Made by a program: the position numbers and the translations under genes. Positions 20,285 to 28,511 of a stretch of 64,000 nucleotides of DNA are shown here, in pieces (position 1 is the first letter of the stretch; the number at the start of each line of letters is the position of its first letter). Below the pieces are notes generated by a model, which did not search any database, was not told the DNA's origin, and saw nothing but the letters and a program-made list of their open reading frames with translations. Source of the DNA: Streptomyces luteolus (lineage in GTDB: Bacteria > Actinomycetota > Actinomycetes > Streptomycetales > Streptomycetaceae); the NCBI RefSeq assembly GCF_029968015.1, contig NZ_JASCIS010000036.1, positions 19,730 to 83,729 of the forward strand, read 5' to 3'.

Positions 20285-20923
20285 CTAGTTCGTGGGGTCC
20301 TCGCCGCGGTCCAGGGCCTTCCACAGGTCCTCGGGGCGGTCCGGGTCGGTCTTGTCGGCCTTGCCGTGGCCCGTGCCCCGCTCGTACTTGCCGGACATCG
20401 CGGGCCAGCTCCCGCCGAAGCGCAGCGCGAGCACCCCGGCGAGCAGCAGCAGGAGGCCGCCGGCCGCGGCCACGAACGGCCAGGGCGTGAACGTGACGGC
20501 GTCGATCGTGGCGCCGGCCTGGCCGCTGGCCGTCGCCGCCTTCTCGTCCAGGGCCGCGGGGTCCTGCGCGCCCAGCAGGGCCGCGGCGATCGTGCCCGCG
20601 CCGCTGAGGGCGAGCAGGGCCGAGACCAGGACGCGGCCGGTGCGGCGGACCGCGAAGACGGCGACGAGTGCGGCGAGGCCCACGATGGCGAGCGCGGCGG
20701 GCACGCCCGTCACATCGCTGCCCTTGGCGACCTGGTGCAGGGCACCGCCCGCCGTGGCGGCGTCACCCTCGGCCCAGGTCTGCCGGGAGGCGAGCAGGGC
20801 GACCGCCGCGCCGAGCGCGCCGAGCAGCAGGGCTGCGGCGAGGCTGCGCCGGGCGGCGGGCGCCTTGGTCCGCCGGGATTCTGCGCGGGGCTGGGGTACG
20901 GCTGCGGAAGTCACGCCTTCCAC
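20285..20923 (-). CDS. Trp-region conserved membrane protein (TIGR02234 type)
   Basis: A 212-residue protein with four hydrophobic segments: an N-terminal helix (LAAALLLGALGAAVALLA), a first loop containing RQTW, two central helices and a last one near FTPWPFVAAAGG, then a charged tail. RQTW and FTPWP match the actinobacterial trp-operon membrane protein family. The GTG start shares one base with the trpE stop (TAGTG), so it is translated by coupling to trpE. The function is unknown; transport or assembly related to tryptophan is only suggested by conserved linkage. Confidence 0.82.
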   Translation of the reverse strand: MEGVTSAAVPQPRAESRRTKAPAARRSLAAALLLGALGAAVALLASRQTWAEGDAATAGGALHQVAKGSDVTGVPAALAIVGLAALVAVFAVRRTGRVLVSALLALSGAGTIAAALLGAQDPAALDEKAATASGQAGATIDAVTFTPWPFVAAAGGLLLLLAGVLALRFGGSWPAMSGKYERGTGHGKADKTDPDRPEDLWKALDRGEDPTN

Positions 20924-22437
20924 TATCCCTCACGGCCTCCGCGATCACTCAGGCGGTTGGCGCTGTGCACCGCGCGCAGCACCGCCGCCGCCTTGTTCCG
21001 GCATTCGGTGTCCTCGGCGACCGGGTCGGAGTCCGCGACGACACCCGCTCCTGCCTGGACGTACGCCGTGCCGTCGCGGAGCAGGGCCGTACGGATGGCG
21101 ATGGCGGTGTCGGAGTCGCCCGCGAAGTCGAGGTATCCCACACAGCCGCCGTAGAGGCCGCGGCGGGAGGGCTCCAGCTCGTCGATGATCTGCATCGCGC
21201 GGGGCTTGGGGGCGCCGGAGAGGGTGCCCGCGGGGAAGCAGGCCGTGAGGACGTCGAACGCGGTGTGGCCGTCGGCGACCTGGCCGGTGACCGTCGAGAC
21301 GATGTGCATCACGTGCGAGTACTTCTCGATCGACATGAAGTCGACGACCTCGACGGAGCCGGGGGTGCAGACCCGCCCCAGGTCGTTGCGCCCCAGGTCG
21401 ACCAGCATCAGGTGCTCGGCGCGCTCCTTGGGGTCGGCGAGGAGTTCCTCGGCGAGCGCCTGGTCCCGCTGCGGGGTGGTGCCGCGCGGCCGGGTGCCCG
21501 CGATGGGGTGCAGCATCGCCCGGCCGTCCTCGACCTTGACGAGAGCTTCGGGCGAGGAGCCCACTACGTCGAAGCCGTCGAACCGGAAGAGGTACATGTA
21601 CGGCGAGGGGTTGGTGGCGCGCAGGACGCGGTAGACGTCCAACGCGCTTGCCGGACAGGGGGTTTCGAAGCGCTGCGAGGGCACGACCTGGAAGGCCTCG
21701 CCGGCCCTGATGCGCTCCTTGATGTCCTCGACGGCGTCCTGGTACTCGGCGCCGCCCCACAGGGCCGTGAACTCGGGCAGCGCGGCGTCCGGCAGGGAGG
21801 AGGGGTGCTGGGCGACGGGCCGGGCGAGGTCGGCCTCCATGGCGTCGAGGCGGGCGAGCGCGTCCGCGTAGGCCTCGTCGACGCCGGTGTCGAGGTCGTT
21901 GTGGTTGATGGCGTTGGCGATGAGCAGGACCGAGCCGTCCCAGTGGTCGAGGACCGCCAGGTCGCTGGTGAGGAGCATGGTCAGCTCGGGCAGCTTCAGG
22001 TCGTCGCGCTCGCCGGGGCCGATCTTCTCCAGGCGGCGCACGACGTCGTACCCGAGATAGCCGACCATGCCGCCGGTGAACGGGGGCATGCCGTCGTCGT
22101 GCAGGTCGCGGGGGGTGTGCAGGGCCTCGACCGTGGCGCGCAGGGCCTTCAGCGGGTCGCCCTCGGTGGGCACGCCGACGGGGGCGCCGCCCAGCCAGTG
22201 CGCCTGGCCGTCGCGCTCGGTGAGGGTGGCGGAGCTGCGCACGCCGACGAAGGAGTACCGGGACCAGGACCTGCCGTTCTCCGCGGATTCGAGGAGGAAC
22301 GTGCCGGTGCGCTCGGCGGCGAGCTTGCGGTACAGGCCGACCGGGGTGTCGCCGTCGGCCAGGAGTTTGCGGCTCACGGGGATGACGCGGCGGTCGGCGG
22401 CGAGCTTGCGGAAGGTGTCGAGATCCATGCGATCCAT
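20923..22437 (-). CDS. trpE: Anthranilate synthase component I
   Basis: TrpE (504 aa) makes anthranilate from chorismate with ammonia supplied by a separate TrpG, which is not in this window. The LLES motif of the tryptophan feedback site is at 48-51. The chorismate-binding domain shows PSPYMYLF, SPEALVKV, PIAGTRPRG, MLVDLGRND, KYSHVMHIVS and PAGTLSGAPK. The ATG at 22437 is chosen; another ATG three codons on (22428, MDLDTF) is equally possible, and neither has a strong ribosome site. It begins 11 bases after hisI and overlaps the next gene by one base. Confidence 0.95.
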   Translation of the reverse strand: MDRMDLDTFRKLAADRRVIPVSRKLLADGDTPVGLYRKLAAERTGTFLLESAENGRSWSRYSFVGVRSSATLTERDGQAHWLGGAPVGVPTEGDPLKALRATVEALHTPRDLHDDGMPPFTGGMVGYLGYDVVRRLEKIGPGERDDLKLPELTMLLTSDLAVLDHWDGSVLLIANAINHNDLDTGVDEAYADALARLDAMEADLARPVAQHPSSLPDAALPEFTALWGGAEYQDAVEDIKERIRAGEAFQVVPSQRFETPCPASALDVYRVLRATNPSPYMYLFRFDGFDVVGSSPEALVKVEDGRAMLHPIAGTRPRGTTPQRDQALAEELLADPKERAEHLMLVDLGRNDLGRVCTPGSVEVVDFMSIEKYSHVMHIVSTVTGQVADGHTAFDVLTACFPAGTLSGAPKPRAMQIIDELEPSRRGLYGGCVGYLDFAGDSDTAIAIRTALLRDGTAYVQAGAGVVADSDPVAEDTECRNKAAAVLRAVHSANRLSDRGGREG

Positions 22438-22448
22438 GTCGGCCGACC

Positions 22449-22829
22449 CTACTGACCGGCGGGGCCGGGCTGCTCCACCGGCGTGCTGACCGGCAGCACA
22501 TCGGCGTCGAAGCAGGTGCGGGCGCCGGTGTGGCAGGCGACGCCGACCTGGTCGACCTGGACGAGGACGGTGTCGGCGTCGCAGTCGAGCGCCACGGACT
22601 TCACGTGCTGGAAGTGGCCGGAGGTGTCGCCCTTCACCCAGTACTCCCCGCGGCTGCGGGACCAGTAGGTGCAGCGGCCGGTGGTGAGCGTGCGATGCAG
22701 CGCCTCGTCGTCCATCCAACCGAGCATCAGCACTTCGCCGGTGTCGTACTGCTGGGCGATCGCGGGCACGAGGCCGTCGGCGCCGCGCTTGAGGCGGGCG
22801 GCGATGGCGGGGTCGAGGTTGCTGCTCAT
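22449..22829 (-). CDS. hisI: Phosphoribosyl-AMP cyclohydrolase
   Basis: HisI (126 aa) opens the adenine ring of phosphoribosyl-AMP, the third step of histidine synthesis, using Zn2+ and Mg2+. It has WSRSRGEYWVKGDTSGHFQ, the Mg site DCDADT and the Zn cysteines CHTGARTC. It is monofunctional, without a HisE domain. The sequence CACAAT lies 6 bases before the ATG with no ribosome site, typical of a leaderless transcript. It stands apart from the main his operon (27741-33548) and directly precedes trpE, tying the two pathways together. Confidence 0.95.
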   Translation of the reverse strand: MSSNLDPAIAARLKRGADGLVPAIAQQYDTGEVLMLGWMDDEALHRTLTTGRCTYWSRSRGEYWVKGDTSGHFQHVKSVALDCDADTVLVQVDQVGVACHTGARTCFDADVLPVSTPVEQPGPAGQ

Positions 22830-22868
22830 GGGCCCATTGTGCCGGGTGACGCGGAGGGGGCGGCGCGG

Positions 22869-22920
22869 TTGTCCACAGGGTGAACGTCGCAGTCATACGA
22901 ATGCCCGGCCCCTGTGGAAA
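22869..22920. promoter_or_regulatory. Pair of facing DnaA-box-like sequences
   Basis: TTGTCCACA (22869-22877) is a perfect match to the preferred Streptomyces DnaA box. TGTGGAAA (22913-22920) is the complement of TTTCCACA, a near match in opposite orientation. They are part of a 9-bp inverted repeat TCCACAGGG / CCCTGTGGA. The pair lies in the 131-base gap between divergent hisI and the TIGR03085 gene. DnaA binding is inferred. Confidence 0.45.
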
Positions 22921-22960
22921 CGAGTGGGCGCCGTTCGGCGCACGGGCTTAGCCTTGCAGC

Positions 22961-23596
22961 ATGTCGACCCATGCCAAGCGTGAACGGCTGCTCCTGGCGG
23001 ACCTGTTGGAGGCGGCGGGCCCGGAGGCTCCCACCCTGTGCGAGGGCTGGACCGCCCGGGACCTGGCGGCCCATGTGGTGGTGCGCGAGCGGCGTGCCGA
23101 CGCCGCGGGCGGCCTCCTCGTCAAGGCCCTGGCCGGCCGCCTGGAGAGAGTGATGGCGGAGTTCACGGAGAAGCCGTACGAGGAGCTGATCCAGCTGATC
23201 CGCACGGGCCCGCCGCGGTTCTCGCCGTACGCCGTGAAGCAGCTGGACGAGGCGGCGAACGCGGTGGAGTTCTATGTGCACGCCGAGGATGTGCGCCGGG
23301 CGCAGGAGGACTGGAGCCCGCGGGAGCTCGACCCGGTGTTCGCGGACACGCTGTGGTCGCGCCTCGAGAAGATGGCCCGGGTCCTTGGCAGACAGTCGCC
23401 GACGGGTCTGGTGCTGCGGCGCCCGGACGGCCGCACGGCGGTGGCCCACCGCGGCACGCCGGTGGTGACGGTCACCGGGGAGCCGGGTGAGCTGACGATG
23501 TTCCTCTTCGGCCGCCAGGACCACGCGCGCGTGGAGCTCGACGGCGACAAGGAAGCGATCCAACTCCTGCACGGCGCCAAGCAGTTGGGGCTCTGA
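22961..23596 (+). CDS. TIGR03085 family metal-binding protein (maleylpyruvate isomerase-like)
   Basis: A 211-residue protein of the DinB/mycothiol-dependent maleylpyruvate isomerase superfamily, a four-helix bundle that usually carries three His metal ligands. LCEGWTARDLAAHVVVRERR has one conserved His and VEFYVHAEDVRRAQ another. A small beta domain at the C-terminus (TVTGEPGELTMFLFGRQ) is typical of TIGR03085. The TAGCCT box 6 bases before the ATG, without a ribosome site, suggests a leaderless transcript. Function is unknown; mycothiol use is plausible because actinomycetes make it. Confidence 0.82.
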   Translation: MSTHAKRERLLLADLLEAAGPEAPTLCEGWTARDLAAHVVVRERRADAAGGLLVKALAGRLERVMAEFTEKPYEELIQLIRTGPPRFSPYAVKQLDEAANAVEFYVHAEDVRRAQEDWSPRELDPVFADTLWSRLEKMARVLGRQSPTGLVLRRPDGRTAVAHRGTPVVTVTGEPGELTMFLFGRQDHARVELDGDKEAIQLLHGAKQLGL

Positions 23597-23600
23597 GGGG

Positions 23601-23651
23601 TAGGGCGCGTCCGTAGAGCCCCTCCCCCGGCCTCCGGCCGGGAGGGGCCCC
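23601..23651. terminator. Hairpin between convergent genes, with a partial R5-like end
   Basis: A GC-rich stem CCCCTCCCCCGGCC / GGCCGGGAGGGG with a small bulge (about 23619-23646) lies between the TIGR03085 gene and the converging P450 gene. The preceding AGGGCGCGTCCGTAGAGCCC resembles the terminal repeat of the element at 36711, so it may be a remnant of that family. Confidence 0.55.
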
Positions 23652-23681
23652 CAAGCCCCGCCCTGGTGAAGGACGCCCTGC

Positions 23682-24893
23682 TCACCAGCGCACGGGCAGG
23701 GTCCGTACGCCGCGCATCAGGAGACCGGGCACCCACGGCAGTGCGGCCTCGTCCGCGTCGAGGGTGAGGCCGGGGCAGCGCTCCAGGAGGGCGCGGACGG
23801 CGATGCGGCCTTCGAGGCGGGCGAGCGGGGCGCCGAGGCAGTAGTGCAGGCCGTGGCCGAAGGCGATGTGGCCTCGGGCGTCCCGGCGGATGTCGAAGCG
23901 GTCGGGTGCGGCGAAGCGCGCCGGGTCGCGGTCGGCGTCGGCGAGGGCGACGAGGACGACGGCACCGGCGGGGACAGGGCTGTCGCCCACGGTGACGGGT
24001 TCGGTGGTCCAGCGGGGTGTGGCGGTCTCGACGGGGCCGTCGTAGCGGAGCATCTCCTCGATGGCGCCGTCGAGCAGCCCGTCCGGGTCGGCGCGCAGCA
24101 GTTCCAGCTGGTCGGGGTGGGCGAAGAGGGCGCGCAGACCGTTGCCGATGAGGTTGACGGTGGTCTCGTGGCCGGCGATGAGCAGCAGGAAGACCATGCC
24201 GATCAGCTCGTCGCCGGAGAGCCGGTCGCCGCCTTCGTCGACGGTGTGGACGAGCGCGCTGAGCAGGTCTTCCTCGGGCCGTTCGCGTTTGGCCGCGGTG
24301 AGCCGGCGCAGGTAGTCGACCATGTCCCGGTAGGTCGCGTGGAGCCGGCCCTGTTCGGTGGGGGCGACGACCTCGTTGGACCAGGCGCGGAAGGCGTCCC
24401 GGTCGGCCGCGGGGACGCCGAGGAGTTCGCAGATGACGGTCATCGGCAGCGGGTAGGCGAGGGCGGCGATCAGATCGGCGCGGCGGGCGCCGCCGTCGAG
24501 CATCGCGTCGAGGAGCGCGTCGGTGATCCGCTGGACGCGCGGGGCGAGACCGGCGATCCGCCGCGGGCTGAATTCGCGGGCGACGAGCTTCCGGAGCCGG
24601 GTGTGGTCCGGGGCGTCGCGCAGCAGCATGTGGGTGAGGGCCGGGCTGTCGGCGCCGTCCTTCCCGAAGGGGTGCATCGCCGGGTCGACCTTGCGCAGGT
24701 CGCGGGTGAGCCGCGGATCGACCAGCGCGGCCCGGCAGGCCTCGTGCCCGACCACGATCCACAGTTCCTCGCCCTCCGGGGTCCGTACGTGGTGGACGGG
24801 GCCCTCGGCGCGCAGCGCCGCGTACACGGGGTAGGGGTCGCGGACGAAGTCGGGGCCGAGTTCCTTGAGATCCAGTACGGGGGCCGGTGACAT
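23682..24893 (-). CDS. Cytochrome P450
   Basis: A 403-residue class I bacterial P450 monooxygenase. The I-helix oxygen-binding motif is IAGHETTVN, the K-helix ExxR is in EEMLRYDGP, and the heme loop FGHGLHYCLGAPLARLEGR contains the axial cysteine. The overall sequence resembles the CYP107/CYP105-like actinobacterial group; the substrate cannot be inferred. No ferredoxin or reductase gene is adjacent, so electrons must come from elsewhere. The ATG at 24893 follows GAGGAG by about 4 bases. It is divergent from the ketopantoate-reductase-like gene, with a 14-bp palindrome between them. Confidence 0.92.
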   Translation of the reverse strand: MSPAPVLDLKELGPDFVRDPYPVYAALRAEGPVHHVRTPEGEELWIVVGHEACRAALVDPRLTRDLRKVDPAMHPFGKDGADSPALTHMLLRDAPDHTRLRKLVAREFSPRRIAGLAPRVQRITDALLDAMLDGGARRADLIAALAYPLPMTVICELLGVPAADRDAFRAWSNEVVAPTEQGRLHATYRDMVDYLRRLTAAKRERPEEDLLSALVHTVDEGGDRLSGDELIGMVFLLLIAGHETTVNLIGNGLRALFAHPDQLELLRADPDGLLDGAIEEMLRYDGPVETATPRWTTEPVTVGDSPVPAGAVVLVALADADRDPARFAAPDRFDIRRDARGHIAFGHGLHYCLGAPLARLEGRIAVRALLERCPGLTLDADEAALPWVPGLLMRGVRTLPVRW

Positions 24894-24997
24894 GACGCTC
24901 CTCACGGGACGTACAGCTCGTCTCGCTCGGACGCTACCCGCGCGGCGGTCCGCGCGCCGCTCTCTTTCGGCCGGGTCCGAAGGTTGTCCGGCAGGGC

Positions 24998-25011
24998 GAA
25001 CTGGCCAGTTC
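24998..25011. promoter_or_regulatory. Palindrome GAACTGGCCAGTTC between divergent P450 and PanE-like genes
   Basis: A perfect 14-bp palindrome 35 bases before the PanE-like ATG and about 105 bases before the P450 start. It would overlap the -35 region of the PanE-like gene if CAAGCT near 25033 is its -10. It is an operator candidate only. Confidence 0.35.
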
Positions 25012-25045
25012 TGGCGGGGAGTCCAGGCATGCCAAGCTGCCGCTC

Positions 25046-26014
25046 ATGACGAAGACTCCTGATTCGACGACTCCTGATTCGACGACTCGTACTTCGACAA
25101 CTCCTTCGACTCCGGCTTCGACCCCCTGGACCATCGCCGTGCTCGGGCCCGGCGGGGTCGGCGGCCTCGTGGCCGGGCTGCTCGCGCGGGCCGGGCACCG
25201 CGTGATCTGTCTGGCGCGCGAGGAGACCGCCGCCGTCCTCGCCGAGCGGGGCCTGACCGTGCGCAGCGGCACGTTCGGGGACTTCACCGCGCGCGTGCAG
25301 GCGGACACCGAACTGCGGGAGCCTGTCGACGCGTTGATCGTCGCGCCGAAGGAGACCGGCCTGCGGTCGGCGCTCGAGCGGGTGCCGCGCGAGGCCCTCG
25401 GCGCGGGCCTCGTCGTCCCCCTCCTGAACGGCTTCGAGCACGTCGACGTGTTGCGCGGGCGCTACCCGGCCGAGCAGGTCGTACCGGGCACGATCCGGGT
25501 CGAGTCCACGCGGGTGGGGCCCGGGGTGATCGAGCACGGCGGGCTCAGCGCCCGGATCGAGCTGGCCAGTTCGACCGTGCCGCACGCGCGCGTGGAGGCG
25601 TTCGCCGAGGTGCTGCGCGGGGCCGGGCAGCAGGTGGACGTACTACCGGACGAGACGGCGATGCTGTGGGGCAAGCTGTCGTTCCTGCTGCCGATGGCGC
25701 TGCTCTCGACGCGGTACGGGGTGCCGGTCGGCGAGGTGCGTACGGTGCACCGGGACCGGATGCTGGCCGTGATCGGGGAGTTCGCCGAGGTGGCCGCGGC
25801 GCAGGGGGCACCCCCCGACGTACCGGCGCTGCTGAAGTTCGTGGACGCGGTGCCGGAGGCGACGCGGTCGTCGATGCAGCGGGACGCCGAGGCGGGCCGG
25901 CCGATCGAGGTCGACGCGATCGGCGGGGCGCTGCTGCGCGCGGCGGACCGGCACGGCATCGACGTCCCCGAGACGGCGGCGCTGGTCGCGGAGGTGGAGC
26001 GGCTGGGCGGTTGA
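25046..26014 (+). CDS. Ketopantoate reductase (ApbA/PanE) family protein
   Basis: A 322-residue protein of the ApbA/PanE fold. The NADPH loop is VLGPGGVGGLVAGLLARAG. The catalytic Lys region is WGKLSFLLPMALLS and the C-terminal SSMQRDAEAGRPIEVDAI keeps the Ser-Ser and Glu expected there. However, the two Asn residues that follow the catalytic Lys in E. coli PanE (KLAVNCVIN) are Leu and Ala here, so true ketopantoate reduction is uncertain. The first 27 residues are Thr/Pro/Ser repeats encoded by 15-base tandem units (ACTCCTGATTCGACG) and are probably dispensable. No ribosome site precedes the ATG; a leaderless start is likely. Confidence 0.82.
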   Translation: MTKTPDSTTPDSTTRTSTTPSTPASTPWTIAVLGPGGVGGLVAGLLARAGHRVICLAREETAAVLAERGLTVRSGTFGDFTARVQADTELREPVDALIVAPKETGLRSALERVPREALGAGLVVPLLNGFEHVDVLRGRYPAEQVVPGTIRVESTRVGPGVIEHGGLSARIELASSTVPHARVEAFAEVLRGAGQQVDVLPDETAMLWGKLSFLLPMALLSTRYGVPVGEVRTVHRDRMLAVIGEFAEVAAAQGAPPDVPALLKFVDAVPEATRSSMQRDAEAGRPIEVDAIGGALLRAADRHGIDVPETAALVAEVERLGG

Positions 26015-26094
26015 CGCGTCGAGCGGCTCGCCGGGGAGGGACTCCGCGGACGCGGCCGAGGGGGCGTCTCCCCGATCTTCGCGGATCAGACCGC

Positions 26095-26285
26095 GGCGAC
26101 TGGTGGTGCTCTGGGGGTCCCCTCGGCCGGAGGCTGGGGGAGTGCGCCCGGATCGCCCTCGTACTGCACGTACTTGGGTGATTCGGGCGTGCGGCGAGTG
26201 GGGTCCCCCAGGCGAAGGCTGGGGGAGCGTGCCTGGGGGCACCTCCCGGCCGGAGGCTGGGGGAGTCGCGGGCCCACGAAGATCG
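26095..26285. repeat. Cluster of R1 hairpin units in a composite repeat
   Basis: Three R1-type units (26111-26142, 26201-26227, 26233-26265), each a CTGGGGG...GGCTGGGGGAG hairpin, flank a segment containing CCCTCGTACTG, GTACTTGGG and GTGCGGCGAG. The same segment in the same order occurs at about 36836-36877 inside the MITE-like element. The block fills most of the 277-base gap between the convergent PanE-like and MFS genes; no gene is seen in it. Confidence 0.75.
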
Positions 26286-26291
26286 GGACCC

Positions 26292-27587
26292 CTAGGCCGT
26301 CGACCGGCTGGGCGCAGGGGCAGGTGCGGGCGGTGTGCCGGGGCCGGGCAGGGACGCGCGGCGTAGCGCGGGCGACAGGGAGCCGACGATCGCGCCGCTC
26401 GCGCTGATCGCCCCGCCGATCAGGAACATCGGCCCCACCCCGAAGGCCCCGGCCGCCGCGCCGAACAGCGGGAAGGCGAGCGGGGCGATGCCCACGTGGG
26501 TCAGGGCGTTCACGGCGGCGACCCGGCCCTGGAACGCGGCCGTGGTGTGGGTCTGGATCAGCGCACCGGCGAGCCCGCCGCACAACCCGCTGAGCAGACC
26601 CGCGCCGAGCGCGACGGCTGTGGCGCCGGGGACGGTCGGCAGGACGCCGATGGCGCCGATGGCCGCGGAGGCGACGACGAGCAGGACGTTCTGGGCGACG
26701 CCCGCGCGCCGGAACCGTCCGCGCACCGTCAGGGCGAGCCCGCTGATCCCGGCGCCGACACCGAACGCGGCCAGGATCCAGCCGATGCCCGCCGCGTCCC
26801 AGCCCCGCTCGGCGGCGAGCAGGACGCCGCCGACCTGAAGCGGCGGCACGATCCCGAACTGGCTGAGCGCGCCGGACAGGACCAGGGGGCCGACGATCGG
26901 ATGGCGCCGGATGTAGCCGAGGCCGTCCGTCAAGTCCCGCCAGGGGGTGGTGGGTTGGGCCGCCTTGTCGTCGGGCGGCAGGGGTCCGATGCGTACGAAG
27001 AAGAGCAGGACGAGCGAGAGGACGAAGAGGCCGCCCGCGACGGCGAAGGCCGCCGCGCTCTGCCCGTACGCCATGGCGAATCCGGCGAGCGGCGGTCCCG
27101 CGGTGGTGCCGACGCGGGTCAGGAGCATCCGCAGGCCCTGGACGCGGACGAATTGATCGGGGCTGGTCAGGCGGGGTGCGAGCGCGCCGACCGCGGGCAT
27201 GAACAGCGCGTCCACGACGCCGAAGGCGAGGGCGACCACGACGAGCAGCCAGAGCCCCGGCCGCGCGAGCCACAGGGCCGCGGCGACGCCGAGGATCATC
27301 AGGGCGCGGGCCGCGTCGGAGCCGATGACGACGCGGCGCGGGTCGAATCGGTCGGCGACCACTCCCCCGACGAGCATCAGGATCGCCCGCGGCACGGCCC
27401 CCACGGCCATCACAAGCCCGACCTGCGCGGGCCCGGCGACCTGGGCGGCGGCCCAGCCGAGCGCCATGAAGTAGACGCTGTCGCCCATCACGGAGAGGCC
27501 GTACGCGCACAGCCAGCGCAGGACGTGGGGGTCGCGGTGGGCGGGGCAGGGTCTGCCGGTGCGGGCAGCGGAGTCGGCTGGGGTCAC
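26292..27587 (-). CDS. MFS transporter, probable exporter
   Basis: A 431-residue major facilitator with about 12 hydrophobic segments. The loop 2-3 motif is VADRFDPRRVVIGSD, and PRLTSPDQFVRVQGLRMLLTRVG lies in the central region, typical of the MFS_3/enterobactin-exporter-like group. The GTG at 27587 is chosen: a promoter-like TTGCAC-17-CATCAT ends 8 bases before it and there is no ribosome site, suggesting a leaderless message. The substrate is unknown; drug or siderophore export would be typical. The extreme C-terminus is Pro/Ala-rich. Confidence 0.85.
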   Translation of the reverse strand: MTPADSAARTGRPCPAHRDPHVLRWLCAYGLSVMGDSVYFMALGWAAAQVAGPAQVGLVMAVGAVPRAILMLVGGVVADRFDPRRVVIGSDAARALMILGVAAALWLARPGLWLLVVVALAFGVVDALFMPAVGALAPRLTSPDQFVRVQGLRMLLTRVGTTAGPPLAGFAMAYGQSAAAFAVAGGLFVLSLVLLFFVRIGPLPPDDKAAQPTTPWRDLTDGLGYIRRHPIVGPLVLSGALSQFGIVPPLQVGGVLLAAERGWDAAGIGWILAAFGVGAGISGLALTVRGRFRRAGVAQNVLLVVASAAIGAIGVLPTVPGATAVALGAGLLSGLCGGLAGALIQTHTTAAFQGRVAAVNALTHVGIAPLAFPLFGAAAGAFGVGPMFLIGGAISASGAIVGSLSPALRRASLPGPGTPPAPAPAPSRSTA

Positions 27588-27595
27588 ACGGCCGG

Positions 27596-27624
27596 ATGAT
27601 GCGCCCGACTCCGGTGCGGTGCAA
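27596..27624 (-). promoter_or_regulatory. Candidate promoter of the MFS gene
   Basis: On the minus strand TTGCAC (27619-27624) and CATCAT (27596-27601) are separated by 17 bases and lie 8 bases before the GTG start. This fits a housekeeping-sigma promoter giving a leaderless transcript. Confidence 0.45.
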
Positions 27625-27640
27625 GCGATTTCTCCCCTGA

Positions 27641-27735
27641 CCCGCCCCTTCCCCAAAGTCCTCGCCGGACGGGCCTCCTCAATCTCCCCCAGCTACCGCT
27701 GGGAGGTGCCCCCAGAGGGGCTGAATTTGCGTTTG
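27641..27735. repeat. R2 repeat with R1 nested in its centre
   Basis: The left end CCCGCCCCTTCCC and the flank GCCGGACGGGCCTCCTCAA match the R2 copy at 17714. Then R1 (27684-27715, CTCCCCCAGC to TGCCCCCAG) takes the place of the ACGCCGG core, after which R2 resumes with AGGGGCTGA. It sits just beyond the hisF stop and may terminate the his operon. Confidence 0.7.
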
Positions 27736-27740
27736 ACGGC

Positions 27741-28511
27741 CTACCGCACCGGATGCCCCGCCGACCGCAAGGTCTGCTTCACCTCGCCGATCCGCAGGTC
27801 CCCGAAGTGGAAGACCGACGCCGCGAGGACCGCGTCCGCGCCCGCCGCGACCGCGGGCGGGAAGTGGTCGAGGCGGCCCGCGCCGCCGGAGGCGATGACG
27901 GGGACCGTGACGTGCTTGCGTACGGCCTCGATCATCTCGATGTCGTAGCCGTCCTTCGTGCCGTCCGCGTCCATGGAGTTGAGCAGGATCTCGCCCGCGC
28001 CCAACTCGGCGGCCCGGTGGGCCCATTCGATCGCGTCGATTCCGGCGGAGCGGCGCCCGCCGTGCGTCGTCACCTCGAAGGAGCCAGGACAGCCGCTGCG
28101 GGAAGGGGCGCGGCGCGCGTCCACGGACAGGACGAGCACCTGGCGGCCGAAGCGCTCGGCGATCTCGCGGATCAGCTCCGGGCGGGCGATCGCGGCCGTG
28201 TTGACGCCGACCTTGTCCGCGCCCGCGCGAAGGAGCTTGTCGACGTCCTCGGCGGTACGGACGCCGCCGCCCACCGTGAGCGGGATGAAGACCTGCTCGG
28301 CGGTGCGGCGGACCACGTCGTACGTCGTCTCGCGGTTGCCGGAGGACGCGGTGATGTCCAGGAACGTCAACTCGTCGGCGCCCTCGGCGTCGTACACCTT
28401 GGCCATCTCGACGGGGTCGCCCGCGTCGCGCAGGTTCTGGAAGTTGACGCCCTTGACGACCCGGCCGTTGTCCACGTCCAGGCAGGGGATGACTCGGACC
28501 GCCAGGGTCAT
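27741..28511 (-). CDS. hisF: Imidazole glycerol phosphate synthase, cyclase subunit
   Basis: HisF (256 aa) takes ammonia from HisH and converts PRFAR to imidazole glycerol phosphate and AICAR. The two catalytic Asp are in IPCLDVDNGRVVKG and LSVDARR. LTVGGGVRT, KVGVNTAA and VIASGGAG are further barrel motifs. The loop after SVDARR (APSRSGCPGS) is a variable position in the family. The start overlaps the ridA stop (ATGA). It is the last gene of the his operon. Confidence 0.97.
   Translation of the reverse strand: MTLAVRVIPCLDVDNGRVVKGVNFQNLRDAGDPVEMAKVYDAEGADELTFLDITASSGNRETTYDVVRRTAEQVFIPLTVGGGVRTAEDVDKLLRAGADKVGVNTAAIARPELIREIAERFGRQVLVLSVDARRAPSRSGCPGSFEVTTHGGRRSAGIDAIEWAHRAAELGAGEILLNSMDADGTKDGYDIEMIEAVRKHVTVPVIASGGAGRLDHFPPAVAAGADAVLAASVFHFGDLRIGEVKQTLRSAGHPVR

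Noticed and set aside
28085..28115. Possible repeat insertion in hisF (GGGAAGGGGCGCGG)
   Set aside because: It resembles part of R2/R4, but it is short, in frame and falls in a loop that varies in length in HisF; not enough to call an insertion.
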